From the NCBI RefSeq assembly GCF_028473665.1, contig NZ_CP098774.1, forward strand, positions 3,252,501 through 3,316,500: DNA of 64,000 nt, written 5' to 3'. The position numbers and the translations under genes are program-made. The notes under the pieces were generated by a model that ran no database searches, was not told the origin of the DNA, and was given only the letters and a program-made list of their open reading frames with translations. This DNA comes from Sphingomonas sp. QA11 (GTDB lineage: Bacteria > Pseudomonadota > Alphaproteobacteria > Sphingomonadales > Sphingomonadaceae). Below are positions 8,643 through 17,068 of the stretch, in pieces (position 1 is the stretch's first letter; each line of letters starts with the position of its first letter).

Positions 8643-9830
8643 TCAGAAGCCGGTCGGCGCAGGCGAAACCACCACGGTCGTCCCGCCACGAATCTCCTGC
8701 ACCTCGAGCGCGCGCTCGGCGACGCTGTCGCGGCCGAAGCGGAACGGGCCATCGATCCCCGCGAATCCGCCCGCATCGCGCAGGCGCGCCTCGGGGAACG
8801 GGCTGCCGACCGGCCAGTCGCGCGCGATCCGCACCGTCAGCAGCACCGCGTCATAGCCAAGGCTCGACAGGCGATATGGCCCTGCCCCGAAGCGCGCGCG
8901 GTATTTGCTGGCATATTGGCGGTAGAGATTGTCCGATACGCTGGCGAACCAGGCACCGTTCAGTGTCGGCCGGGTTCCGATCGAGGTTTCCAGATTCCAC
9001 TGGTCGGTGCCGAGAATATGGGCGGCGGCACCACCATTCTTGCGGATCAGCGGCGCGGCGGTGGCGGCGGTCGCCCCGCTGTCAGCGATCAGCACAGCGC
9101 CGAACGGCGCATTCTGCGCCATGCGCGTGATCGCCGAGGTGATCGATCCGGGGGCGCGATCATAGGTCTGCAGCGAGCGTACCTGCCCGCCCGCGCTCTC
9201 GACCGAACGCAGGAACGCGGTGGACGCGCGCTCGCCATAGGTGCCGTTGGGGACGAGCCCGGCGAAATCGGTGACGCCGCGACCCTTGGCATAGTCGACC
9301 ACGCGCTCGATCGCCTGGGCGGGGGCATAGCCCATCAGATAAGCACCGTTCCCGGCCGCGGTCACGTCGTTGGAGAAGCTGATGACCGGAACGCCCGCGC
9401 GCCGTGCGATCGGCGTCACCACCCGGACATCCTCACCCAGCAGCGGTCCGAGGATCAGCCGATTGCCTTCGGCCAGGGCACGCTGCGCGGCGGCAGCGGC
9501 ACCGCCATTGGTGTCGTAGGTGGTGATCCGCACCTTTTCGTTCCTGCTGTCGAGCAGGGCCAGTTGGGTCGCGTTGGCGAGGCTCTGGCCGACCCCGGCG
9601 TTAGTGCCGGTCAGCGGCACCAGCAGCGCCACGCGATGACGCGCGACATCGACCGGGATACCGGGCTGGACCTGTCCATTATCCTGCACCGGGCGAGGCG
9701 GCGGCGGTGCCACGGGACCGGGACCGCGTGGAACGACGGCTTGACAGCCGCTCAGGATCAGCGCCCCGGCAATGATTGCTGCACGAAGAAGCTTCGCTCC
9801 CCGTTGCGGTATCGATAGGGCCTCTGTCAT
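8643..9830 (-). CDS. Penicillin-binding protein activator, LpoA/LppC-like lipoprotein
   Basis: Outer-membrane lipoprotein family related to LpoA, which activates PBP1A in enterics. The signal peptide KLLRAAIIAGALILSGC has a good lipobox (LSGC, Cys28), followed by a proline-rich linker (PGPVAPPPPRP) and one periplasmic-binding-protein type I fold: VALLVPLTGTNAGVGQSLANA, LILGPLLGEDVRVVTPIAR, GVPVISFSNDVTAA, YGERASTAFLRSVE. At 395 residues it lacks the N-terminal TPR domain of E. coli LpoA, as is usual in alphaproteobacteria. PBP partner not known here. The only ATG consistent with the signal peptide overlaps the start codon of divergent rsmI. Confidence 0.88.
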   Translation of the reverse strand: MTEALSIPQRGAKLLRAAIIAGALILSGCQAVVPRGPGPVAPPPPRPVQDNGQVQPGIPVDVARHRVALLVPLTGTNAGVGQSLANATQLALLDSRNEKVRITTYDTNGGAAAAAQRALAEGNRLILGPLLGEDVRVVTPIARRAGVPVISFSNDVTAAGNGAYLMGYAPAQAIERVVDYAKGRGVTDFAGLVPNGTYGERASTAFLRSVESAGGQVRSLQTYDRAPGSITSAITRMAQNAPFGAVLIADSGATAATAAPLIRKNGGAAAHILGTDQWNLETSIGTRPTLNGAWFASVSDNLYRQYASKYRARFGAGPYRLSSLGYDAVLLTVRIARDWPVGSPFPEARLRDAGGFAGIDGPFRFGRDSVAERALEVQEIRGGTTVVVSPAPTGF

Positions 9831-10674
9831 GACTGCTCCAATGAACGCCGAACTTGCGCCCGGTCTCTATATCGTTGCCACCCCGATCGGCAATCTTGGC
9901 GATCTGAGCCCGCGCGCCGCGCATATACTCTCGAACGCCGCCGTAGTTGCGGTAGAAGACTCGCGTGTGACGGCGGGTCTGTTGCGTCATATCGGCGTCA
10001 AACGGCCAATGACACCCTATCATGATCACAATGCGGAGCATGTCCGGCCCGGCCTGATCGCGCGGATGGGCAGCGAGGCGGTCGCCCTGGTATCCGACGC
10101 GGGGACACCGCTGATCTCCGATCCCGGCTACAAGCTGGTGCGCGATGCGCGGGCGGCGGGGCATCTGGTGGTGACGATCCCCGGGCCGTGCGCCGCGATC
10201 GCCGCGCTGACACTGGCTGGGTTGCCCACCGACCGGTTCCTCTATTGCGGCTTCCTGCCGCCCAAGGCGCAGGCGCGCGCTGCGGCGATCGCCGAGATCG
10301 GATCGGTGCGGGCGACGCTGGTGCTGTACGAATCGGGCCCGCGCCTCGGCGCCACGCTCGCCGCGCTGGCGGAAGGGCTTGGCGACCGCGAGGCGGCGGT
10401 GACGCGGGAGATCACCAAGAAGTTCGAGGAAGCGGTGACGGGCACGCTGTCGTCGCTCGCCGCACGCTATGCCGATGCGCCGCCCAGGGGCGAGATCGTG
10501 ATCGTGGTCGCCCCGCCGGGCGAGCCGGAGGCGGCGAGCGTGGACGATGCGGAGGCCGCGCTGACCGAGGCGTTGACCCGCTTGCCGATGGCGAAGGCGG
10601 TGAGCGAGGTGGCGAAGAAGCTCGGGGTGGATCGCAAGGAGCTTTATGCCCGGGCGCTCGAGATGAAGGGGTGA
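9829..10674 (+). CDS. rsmI: 16S rRNA (cytidine1402-2'-O)-methyltransferase RsmI
   Basis: SAM-dependent methyltransferase that 2'-O-methylates C1402 of 16S rRNA. The protein carries LYIVATPIGNLGDLSPRA, VAVEDSRVTAGLLRHI, YHDHNAEH, LVSDAGTPLISDPGYKLV, PGPCAAIAALTLAGLPTDRF and FCGFLPPKA-like sequence, the full RsmI pattern. The first ATG (MTAPMNAELAPG) shares CATG with the start of the divergent lipoprotein gene; a second ATG four codons later (9841) avoids the overlap and is equally compatible with the family. A GC-rich repeat and yraN follow on the same strand, the common rsmI-yraN order. Confidence 0.96.
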   Translation: MTAPMNAELAPGLYIVATPIGNLGDLSPRAAHILSNAAVVAVEDSRVTAGLLRHIGVKRPMTPYHDHNAEHVRPGLIARMGSEAVALVSDAGTPLISDPGYKLVRDARAAGHLVVTIPGPCAAIAALTLAGLPTDRFLYCGFLPPKAQARAAAIAEIGSVRATLVLYESGPRLGATLAALAEGLGDREAAVTREITKKFEEAVTGTLSSLAARYADAPPRGEIVIVVAPPGEPEAASVDDAEAALTEALTRLPMAKAVSEVAKKLGVDRKELYARALEMKG

Positions 10675-10690
10675 TGGCCCCTCTTTCTTC

Positions 10691-10830
10691 AGCCCCTCCC
10701 TTTCAGGGTAAGGGGTGGGGCAGCGGCGGACGGGGCTCGATGCGCCGTTCGGTGCCACGACCAAGCGCCACCCTGTGACGAAACCGGAATCCCCCACCCC
10801 AACCCCTCCCCTGAAGGGGAGGGGCTTTAG
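10691..10830. repeat. GC-rich intergenic repeat entering the yraN coding region
   Basis: The left end reads AGCCCCTCCCTTTCAGGG and the right end CCCCTCCCC-TGAA-GGGGAGGGG-CTTT; between them lie GGTAAGGGGTGGGG and CCCCCACCCCAACCCC, so the element is one long imperfect inverted repeat. The same right-hand hairpin, with the same TGAA/TTCA loop, occurs twice between atpD and atpC. The right half is in the reading frame of YraN. Confidence 0.75.
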
Positions 10831-11179
10831 AGACCGCCGTATCGCCGAAGCTTCGGGCCGTCGCGGCGAAAGGCTGGCCGGCTGGTGGCTCCGGCTCAAG
10901 GGCTGGCGGATCCTCGACCGGCGCGTGCGCACCCCGGCCGGCGAGGTCGATCTGGTTGCCCGGCGCGGCAACCTCATCGCCTTTGTCGAGGTAAAGATGC
11001 GCAAAACCTCCGCCGACCTCGATTTCGCGATCGACGAACGCCGCCTGTCGCGCGTAGCGGCGGCGGCGGAGTATCTGATGGCGCGCTATGCTGGGCCGGG
11101 CGACGATATCCGCGTCGACGTCATCCTGCTCGCGCCCGGCACACGGCCGCGTCACATCGAGAATGCGTGGATCGGGTGA
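10775..11179 (+). CDS. YraN family (UPF0102) endonuclease-fold protein
   Basis: Small protein of the YraN/UPF0102 family, which has an endonuclease-like fold; its cellular role is not settled. Signature: RGERLAGWWLRLKGWRILDRR, TPAGEVDLVARRGNLIAFVEVK (the E-x-D...E-V-K of this nuclease fold) and RVDVILLAPG. The start is uncertain: a GTG in the repeat gives 134 residues beginning VTKPESPTPTPPLKGRGF, and an ATG further upstream would add 20 more; the family similarity begins only near EASGRRGERL. The first 20 or so residues are therefore encoded by the intergenic repeat. It follows rsmI. Confidence 0.85.
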   Translation: MTKPESPTPTPPLKGRGFRDRRIAEASGRRGERLAGWWLRLKGWRILDRRVRTPAGEVDLVARRGNLIAFVEVKMRKTSADLDFAIDERRLSRVAAAAEYLMARYAGPGDDIRVDVILLAPGTRPRHIENAWIG

Positions 11180-11237
11180 CTTCCGCGCGACGCCACCCTA
11201 CATCGCCGCCTCCAGGGAACGAACAAGAGGTCCATCG

Positions 11238-12188
11238 ATGCTCACCGTCGCCGTCCAGATGGACCCGCTCGATTCAATCAATATCGCGGGCGATTCGACC
11301 TTTGCGCTGATGCTGTCGGCGCAGGCGCGCGGTCACAGCCTGTTCCATTACACCGCCGAAGACCTGAACTATTCGGACGGACGGGTCTGGACCAGGGCGC
11401 ATCCGGTGACGGTGCGGCGTGTCGCGGGCGACCATTTCACGTTCGGCGAGCCGGTCAGCCTCGATCTCGGCAAGCAGGCTGATGTCGTGCTGATGCGGCA
11501 GGACCCGCCCTTCGACCTTGGCTATATCACCGCGACCCATCTGCTCGAGCGGATCGCGCACGAGACATTGGTGGTGAACGACCCGGCCAATGTCCGCAAC
11601 GCGCCGGAAAAGATGTTCGTGCTGGATTATGCGCGCTTCATGCCGCCGACGCTGGTGACGCGCTCACTCGATGAGGCACGCGCCTTCCTCGCCGTTCACG
11701 GCGAGATCGTGGTCAAGCCGCTACACGGCAATGGCGGCAAGGCGATCTTCAAGGTGGGCAGCGACGGCGCCAACCTCTCCGCGCTGATCGAGGTGTTCAA
11801 CATCGCGTATCGCGAGCCGCACATGATCCAGGCGTTCCTTCCCGACGTGGCCAAGGGCGACAAGCGAATCGTGCTGGTCGACGGCGAAGTCGCGGGTGCG
11901 ATCAACCGCGTGCCGGGGGCCGGCGAGATAAGGTCCAACCTCGCGGTAGGCGGATCGGCCGAGAAGACCGTGCTGACGCCCGAGGAGCAGGAGATCTGCG
12001 CGGTGCTCGGGCCGGAACTGAAGAAGCGCGAGCTGCTGTTCGTCGGCATCGACGTGATCGGCGGCAAGTGGCTGACCGAGATCAACGTCACCTCGCCCAC
12101 CGGGATCGTCGCGATCGAGCGGTTCGACGGGACCGATGTGGCTGGCCTGATCTGGGAGGCGATCGAGGCGAAGGTCGGGCGTGCGTAG
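11238..12188 (+). CDS. gshB: Glutathione synthase
   Basis: ATP-grasp enzyme joining gamma-glutamylcysteine and glycine. The 316-residue protein opens with LTVAVQMDPLDSINIAGDSTF, the standard bacterial GshB N-terminus, followed by VLMRQDPPFDLGYITATHLLE, VVNDPANVRNAPEKMF, the ATP-binding KPLHGNGGKAIFKV, and KGDKRIVLVDGEVAGAINRVP. The metal/ATP site ends in FVGIDVIGGKWLTEINVTSP. Start chosen at the ATG directly before this N-terminus, with AAGAGG about nine bases upstream. It is the next gene after yraN on the same strand, 58 bases away. Confidence 0.98.
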   Translation: MLTVAVQMDPLDSINIAGDSTFALMLSAQARGHSLFHYTAEDLNYSDGRVWTRAHPVTVRRVAGDHFTFGEPVSLDLGKQADVVLMRQDPPFDLGYITATHLLERIAHETLVVNDPANVRNAPEKMFVLDYARFMPPTLVTRSLDEARAFLAVHGEIVVKPLHGNGGKAIFKVGSDGANLSALIEVFNIAYREPHMIQAFLPDVAKGDKRIVLVDGEVAGAINRVPGAGEIRSNLAVGGSAEKTVLTPEEQEICAVLGPELKKRELLFVGIDVIGGKWLTEINVTSPTGIVAIERFDGTDVAGLIWEAIEAKVGRA

Positions 12189-12219
12189 GGCTCCCCTCCG
12201 GTAGACGAGAAGGGGATCC

Positions 12220-12819
12220 TTGACCGAGTTCATCATCAACCTGACCGCCTGGGGCGGTTATTTCGGCATCTTCCTGCTGATGGTGCTTGAGAATGTCTTC
12301 CCGCCGATCCCGTCCGAGGTGATCATGGGGCTGGGCGGCATGGCGGTCGCGCGCGGGCAGATGGATATCCTGCCGCTGCTGGTGGCGGGCACCGCCGGCA
12401 CCGTTCTGGGCAATTACTTCTGGTACGCGATCGGCCGGCGCTTCGGTTATCTCGGCCTGAGGCCCTGGGTCGAGCGCCATGGCCGCTGGCTGACGGTCGA
12501 CTGGCATGATGTCGAGCGGCTCCACGCCTTCTTCAAGCGGCATGGCGAGTGGATCGTGTTCGTGTTCCGCTTCATGCCGACCTTCCGCACCATGGTGTCG
12601 CTGCCCGCCGGCATGACGTGCATGCCGCGCTGGCGCTTCCTGCTGTGGACGGCCGCGGGAAGCGCGATCTGGAATGCCTTCCTGACCTGGGGCGGCTATT
12701 ATCTCGGCGCCAATTTCCGCGAGTTGGACCGGTTCATCGGGCCTGCGGCGGTAGCGTGCATGGCTGGCGTGGTGCTGTTCTACCTGTGGCGCGTGTGGAC
12801 CTGGAAGCCGCGCCGCTAG
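12220..12819 (+). CDS. DedA family membrane protein
   Basis: A 199-residue inner-membrane protein of the DedA/SNARE-associated (VTT) family; family members are flippases or are needed for envelope homeostasis and drug resistance. Hallmarks: ENVFPPIPSEVIMGLGG near residue 25, GTAGTVLGNYFWYAIGRRFG, and the FVFRFMPTFRTMVSLPAGMTCM motif whose arginines are characteristic. Several hydrophobic segments cover the rest. The start is a TTG with GAGAAGGGG just upstream. It follows gshB by 31 bases and could share its transcript. Substrate not predictable. Confidence 0.93.
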   Translation: MTEFIINLTAWGGYFGIFLLMVLENVFPPIPSEVIMGLGGMAVARGQMDILPLLVAGTAGTVLGNYFWYAIGRRFGYLGLRPWVERHGRWLTVDWHDVERLHAFFKRHGEWIVFVFRFMPTFRTMVSLPAGMTCMPRWRFLLWTAAGSAIWNAFLTWGGYYLGANFRELDRFIGPAAVACMAGVVLFYLWRVWTWKPRR

Positions 12820-12963
12820 CGAGCAATCCCGGACTGGTACCCCGGGAAAGAAGACAAAACCGATTGCTTGAAAATATCGGCGACGGACCCTGTCGCGCTA
12901 TCATCGCAATAAATCAGCGTGATAAAGCACATCGCGAATCAAACGCCGATCGATGGGGGGATC

Positions 12964-13734
12964 ATGATGATCTGGATACTAGGATTGCTTGCCACTCAAG
13001 CTCTCCCACTCGAGCCGGTTGGACCGTGGGAGGTTTCAACAAATCGGGTCGGGTGCCAGATAGTCAGAGTATATGGATCAGACAAACCTGTTCAAATTGG
13101 AATTAAAGCGAAGCTGACAGACAAGGCGCGATCTGTTTTAGTCACCGGGCCGAAAACCTTTCTGCCGGACGGCAAAGGGAATATCGGAGTCACCTTGGAT
13201 GGCAAGGAATCCCTGCAGATCAACTATGGATCCTTCGACGTCAGGGATAATCGCCTAAGGCAGCTCGAGCTCTTTCCCAGCGAAGCAGAATTTCTTCGGT
13301 TGGCAAGCTCTACATCCATAACTTTCGGCGAGCGTTTCCCGCCCATTCACGCTGGTGGAATTGAGGCGGCGTTAAGAGCGCTTGATACATGCACGACTGA
13401 CTTGCTTAAGTCCTGGGGTGTCGATCCGGCATTATATGTCGGAGACAAAATGGCGAGCTTTACGGGTAACCCCGGCGAATGGTTCTCCTATGAAGATTAT
13501 CCCAGAGAGGCGCTGGCCAAAGGTATTTCGGGGCGGGTTACCTTGCTTCTGAAGACGAAACCGGACGGAAGCGTCGACGACTGCAAGGCCGTGGTAAGCG
13601 ACGATTCAAGCCTGAATGTAGGATCGTGTGCGTTGGCCAAGAATATCCAGTTCAAGCCGCCTTTGGACGCTGCGGGTAAGGCGATGGCAAGCTATGCAGT
13701 GCTTCCGATTATCTGGGCCATGCCTAACCGATAG
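12964..13734 (+). CDS. Secreted protein with TonB C-terminal-like domain
   Basis: A 256-residue protein with a short signal peptide (MMIWILGLLATQALP). The N-terminal two thirds is unrecognised. The last 80 residues (YEDYPREALAKGISGRVTLL, TKPDGSVDDCKAVVSDDSSL, IQFKPPLDAAGKAMASYA) have the TonB_C fold pattern, YP..A...G..G.V, with D-G-S-V-D-C. This arrangement of signal peptide plus TonB_C without a TonB membrane anchor and proline-rich span is frequent in sphingomonads, and a TonB energising role is doubtful. The start was chosen because GGGGGG precedes tandem ATGs; the frame is open 15 codons upstream. It has lower GC than its neighbours. Confidence 0.72.
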   Translation: MMIWILGLLATQALPLEPVGPWEVSTNRVGCQIVRVYGSDKPVQIGIKAKLTDKARSVLVTGPKTFLPDGKGNIGVTLDGKESLQINYGSFDVRDNRLRQLELFPSEAEFLRLASSTSITFGERFPPIHAGGIEAALRALDTCTTDLLKSWGVDPALYVGDKMASFTGNPGEWFSYEDYPREALAKGISGRVTLLLKTKPDGSVDDCKAVVSDDSSLNVGSCALAKNIQFKPPLDAAGKAMASYAVLPIIWAMPNR

Positions 13735-13834
13735 CCGCGTTTCGTACGAGCCGCATGATGCTTCTGGTTTCTCCGGGTTTTCGCCGCGCGCGATCAGGCG
13801 AGCCTGAGATATGCGTGCTGGATCTGCTGTTCGA

Positions 13835-14713
13835 CTAAGCCCGTGGATGCGCGTTGCGGTAGACATCAAGCAAATGCGCCGCATCGACCGCGGTATAGAT
13901 CTGGGTCGAACTCAGGCTGGCATGGCCGAGCAGTTCCTGCAGCGCGCGCAGATCCGCCCCGCGCCCAAGCAGATGAGTCGCGAAACTGTGGCGCAGCGCA
14001 TGCGGCGTGGTCCGCTCGGACAGCCCCAGCCGGGTCCGCGCCGCCTGGACCGACCGACGGATGATCCCCGGCGCGAGCGGACCGCCCTTGGCGCCCCGGA
14101 ACAGCGCCGCATCGCGCGCGATCGGCCAGGGACAGACCCCGACATAGGTCTCGATCGCCTCGCGCACCTGCGGCAGCAGCGGCACGATCCGCGTCTTGGC
14201 GCGCTTGCCGGTGACGCTGAGCGTCGGGCCGAGCGGAAGCGCGGCACCGGTCAGCCCGGTCGCCTCGCCGATGCGCAGTCCCGCACCGTAGAGCAGCATC
14301 AGCACCGCCCAGTCGCGTGCGCCGATCCACGGCTCGGCCGCATTCTCCTCGACATCCTCGGCCAGCGCGACCGCCTCGTCCGGAGAGACGGGGCGCGGCA
14401 CGCCCTTCTTGACGCGCGGGCCCTTGAGCCGCGGCGTCTCGCCGCCGGCAAAGGCGAGGAAGCCGCGAACCGCCGACAATTCCCGCGCGGCCGAGGCATT
14501 GCCCAGCCCCTCGCCGCGCCGTTGCGCCAGATAGGCGCGCAGGTCAGCCGCGCTGACCTTGCCCAGCGCGGCACGATCGACCGGGCCGCCCCAATGACCT
14601 GCCAGGAAGTGCAGCAGCCGGTTGGCCGTCGCCTCATAGGCGCGGATCGTATGCACCGATCGCCGCCGGTCGCGGCGGAGATGATCGGCGAATTCGGGGA
14701 CGAGACCGGACAT
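13835..14713 (-). CDS. xerC: Tyrosine recombinase XerC
   Basis: Site-specific recombinase that, with XerD, resolves chromosome dimers at dif. The 292-residue protein has the N-terminal SAM-like core-binding domain (FADHLRRDRRRSVHTIRAYE) and the full catalytic set R147 (GLRIGEA), K170 (GKRAKTR), H238 and R241 (HALRHSFATHLL), H264 (LGHASLSSTQIYT) and Y273. The ATG at MSGLVPEF was chosen because it gives the family length and leaves 64 bases to divergent priA; longer starts run into that space. XerD is not in the window and no dif-like site was recognised. Confidence 0.93.
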   Translation of the reverse strand: MSGLVPEFADHLRRDRRRSVHTIRAYEATANRLLHFLAGHWGGPVDRAALGKVSAADLRAYLAQRRGEGLGNASAARELSAVRGFLAFAGGETPRLKGPRVKKGVPRPVSPDEAVALAEDVEENAAEPWIGARDWAVLMLLYGAGLRIGEATGLTGAALPLGPTLSVTGKRAKTRIVPLLPQVREAIETYVGVCPWPIARDAALFRGAKGGPLAPGIIRRSVQAARTRLGLSERTTPHALRHSFATHLLGRGADLRALQELLGHASLSSTQIYTAVDAAHLLDVYRNAHPRA

Positions 14714-14777
14714 CGCCTGTCCATACCGCCAAAACCCCCGCATGCGGAAGCTTTGCGCGAGGCCGCCAAGCCGCCAT

Positions 14778-16955
14778 ATGGACCCCGTGTCCCGCGCCCG
14801 CGTCCTTGTCATGAATTCAGCGCTCGGCCCGCTCGATTACCGAATCCCGCACGGGATGGCGGTCGAGCCGGGGTCGATCGTCGTCGCGCCACTTGGCCCG
14901 CGCCAGTTGATCGGCGTGGTCTGGGAGCCGGAGCATATGCCGTCCGACGCCGAGGTCGGGGACAACCGGCTGCGCAACCTGGTCGGCGTGCTGCCCGCGC
15001 CACCGCTTGGCGCACCCCTGCGCCGACTGATCGAGTGGACCGCCAATTATTATCTCGCCCCGCCCGCCTCGGTGGCGCGCATGGCGCTTGCCTCCACTTC
15101 GGCCCTCGAAGGCGGACGGACGGTTCTGGAATATCGCGCGACCGGAGAAATACCCGACCGGCTGACCCCGCAACGCCAGCAGGCGCTTGAGCGGATCGGC
15201 GAGCGTCAGGGGCTGATCCGCGAGCTGGCGCTGGCCGCCGACGTGTCCGATGCGGTGATCCGGGGGCTGGTGAAGACCGGGGCGCTGGAGGCGGTCGAGG
15301 TCGATATCGACAGCCCGTTCCCGGTGCCCGATCCGGAGCATGGCGTGCCCGCCCTGTCGCCGGACCAGCGCGCCGCGGCGCAGGCGCTGGTCGCCAATGT
15401 CGAGGCGAAGGCGTTCCAACCGACGCTGCTCGACGGCGTCACCGGATCGGGCAAGACCGAGGTCTATTTCGAGGCGGTCGCCGCCGCGATCCGGGCCGGG
15501 CGGCAAACGTTGGTGCTGCTGCCCGAGATCGCGCTGACCGAGCCGTTCCTGCAGCGCTTCGCCGCGCGCTTCGGCGTCACGCCGGTCGCCTGGCATTCCG
15601 GCCTTCGCCAGTCGCAGCGCCGCCGCGCGTGGCGAGCGATCGCCAGCGGACAGGCGCTGGTGACGGTGGGCGCCAGATCCTCGCTGTTCCTGCCCTATGC
15701 CAATCTCGGCCTGATCGTGGTCGACGAGGCGCACGAGACGAGCTTCAAGCAGGAAGAGGGCGTGCATTATCACGCCCGCGACGTGGCCGTGATGCGCGGG
15801 CTGTTCGAAAAATGCCCGGTGATTCTCGCTTCCGCCACGCCCGCGATCGAGACGCGCCAGCAAGTGGCACTCGGCCGCTATGCAGAGCTGAAGCTGCCGG
15901 GCCGCTGGGGCGCCGCCGAAATGCCGGCGATCGAGGCGATCGACCTGATCGCCAATCCGCCCGAGCGCGGGCGCTGGATCGCGTCAGCGATCGTCAAGGG
16001 AATCGAGGAACGGCTCGAGCGGGGCGAGCAGTCGCTGCTGTTCCTCAACCGGCGCGGCTATGCGCCGCTGACCCTGTGCCGGACCTGCGGGCACCGTTTC
16101 CAATGCCCCAATTGCACCGCCTGGATGGTCGAGCACCGGCTGGTCAGCCGGCTCGCCTGCCACCATTGCGGCCATGTCGAGCCGGTGCCGCGCGCCTGCC
16201 CGGAATGCGGCAACGAGGATACGCTGGTCGCGGTCGGCCCTGGCGTGGAACGAATCGCCGATGAGGTGCGGGCGCTGTTCCCGGCGGCGAAGACCGCCAT
16301 TGTCACCTCCGACACGATCTGGTCGCCGGCGAAAGCAGCCGAATTCGTCCACCGCATGGAGGCTGGCGATATCGACATCGTGGTCGGCACGCAGCTCGTC
16401 ACCAAGGGTTATCATTTCCCGAACCTGACGCTGGTCGGCGTGATCGATGCCGATCTGGGGCTAGCCGGCGGCGACCTGCGCGCGTCGGAGCGGACCTTCC
16501 AGCAGATCATGCAGGTATCCGGCCGGGCCGGGCGCGGCGAGAAGCCGGGGCATGTCTATATCCAGACTCACAGCCCCGATGCGCAGGTGATGCGCGCGCT
16601 GGTGACGGGCGATGCCGAGGCCTTCTACGACGCCGAGACCGAATCGCGCCGCGACGCGGGCGCCCCGCCCTTCGGCCGCTTCGCCGGCATCGTGGTGTCG
16701 AGCGAGGACCAGGCGGCGGCGCAGGAAATCGCGACGCTGATCGGCCGCACCGCGCCGAGGCTCGAGGCGATGGAGGTCTATGGGCCCGCCCCCGCCCCGC
16801 TGGCGATGCTGAGGGGACGCCACCGCTTCCGCCTGCTGATCCATGCCCGGCGCGCGCTCGACGTGCAGGACGTGATCCGCGACTGGCTTGGCAAGCTCGA
16901 CTGGCCGTCCAAGGTGCGGGTCGTGGTCGACGTCGATCCGTACAGCTTCCTCTAG
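14778..16955 (+). CDS. priA: Primosomal replication restart helicase PriA
   Basis: 3'-5' superfamily 2 helicase that reloads the replisome at stalled forks. The 725-residue protein begins with the PriA DNA-binding domain (ALGPLDYRIPHGM, GSIVVAPLGPRQLIGVVW), then Walker A GVTGSGKTEVYFE, the DEAH motif VDEAHETSFKQEE, and the zinc-binding insertion with eight cysteines (CRTCGHRFQCPNC, CHHCGHVEPVPRACPECG). Helicase C-terminal motifs VGTQLVTKGYHFPNLTLVGV and QVSGRAGRGEKPG follow. The ATG in front of DPVSRARVLV was chosen over one 12 codons upstream because the latter lies in the promoter space shared with xerC. Length is normal. Confidence 0.97.
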   Translation: MDPVSRARVLVMNSALGPLDYRIPHGMAVEPGSIVVAPLGPRQLIGVVWEPEHMPSDAEVGDNRLRNLVGVLPAPPLGAPLRRLIEWTANYYLAPPASVARMALASTSALEGGRTVLEYRATGEIPDRLTPQRQQALERIGERQGLIRELALAADVSDAVIRGLVKTGALEAVEVDIDSPFPVPDPEHGVPALSPDQRAAAQALVANVEAKAFQPTLLDGVTGSGKTEVYFEAVAAAIRAGRQTLVLLPEIALTEPFLQRFAARFGVTPVAWHSGLRQSQRRRAWRAIASGQALVTVGARSSLFLPYANLGLIVVDEAHETSFKQEEGVHYHARDVAVMRGLFEKCPVILASATPAIETRQQVALGRYAELKLPGRWGAAEMPAIEAIDLIANPPERGRWIASAIVKGIEERLERGEQSLLFLNRRGYAPLTLCRTCGHRFQCPNCTAWMVEHRLVSRLACHHCGHVEPVPRACPECGNEDTLVAVGPGVERIADEVRALFPAAKTAIVTSDTIWSPAKAAEFVHRMEAGDIDIVVGTQLVTKGYHFPNLTLVGVIDADLGLAGGDLRASERTFQQIMQVSGRAGRGEKPGHVYIQTHSPDAQVMRALVTGDAEAFYDAETESRRDAGAPPFGRFAGIVVSSEDQAAAQEIATLIGRTAPRLEAMEVYGPAPAPLAMLRGRHRFRLLIHARRALDVQDVIRDWLGKLDWPSKVRVVVDVDPYSFL

Positions 16956-16961
16956 CTGGTG

Positions 16962-17001
16962 ACCGGCGCTGCCCGGTGGGTCGGGCCGAGGGCCGGTTTT
17001 T
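16962..17001 (+). terminator. Possible terminator after priA
   Basis: ACCGGC near 16962 can pair with GCCGGT near 16992, directly followed by TTTT. The 24-base region between them is GC-rich and can fold further. The stem is short, so this is only a candidate. Confidence 0.4.
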
Positions 17002-17068
17002 GCGGATAGCGTCGCTCCGGCGCATATTCTCTCTGTCTTCCGCGCGGTCTTCCTGTCAGAATCCGGGC

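Noticed and set aside
13735..13834. dif recombination site next to xerC
   Set aside because: No 28-base dif-like palindrome with XerC/XerD half sites was recognised; xerC is not usually adjacent to dif.
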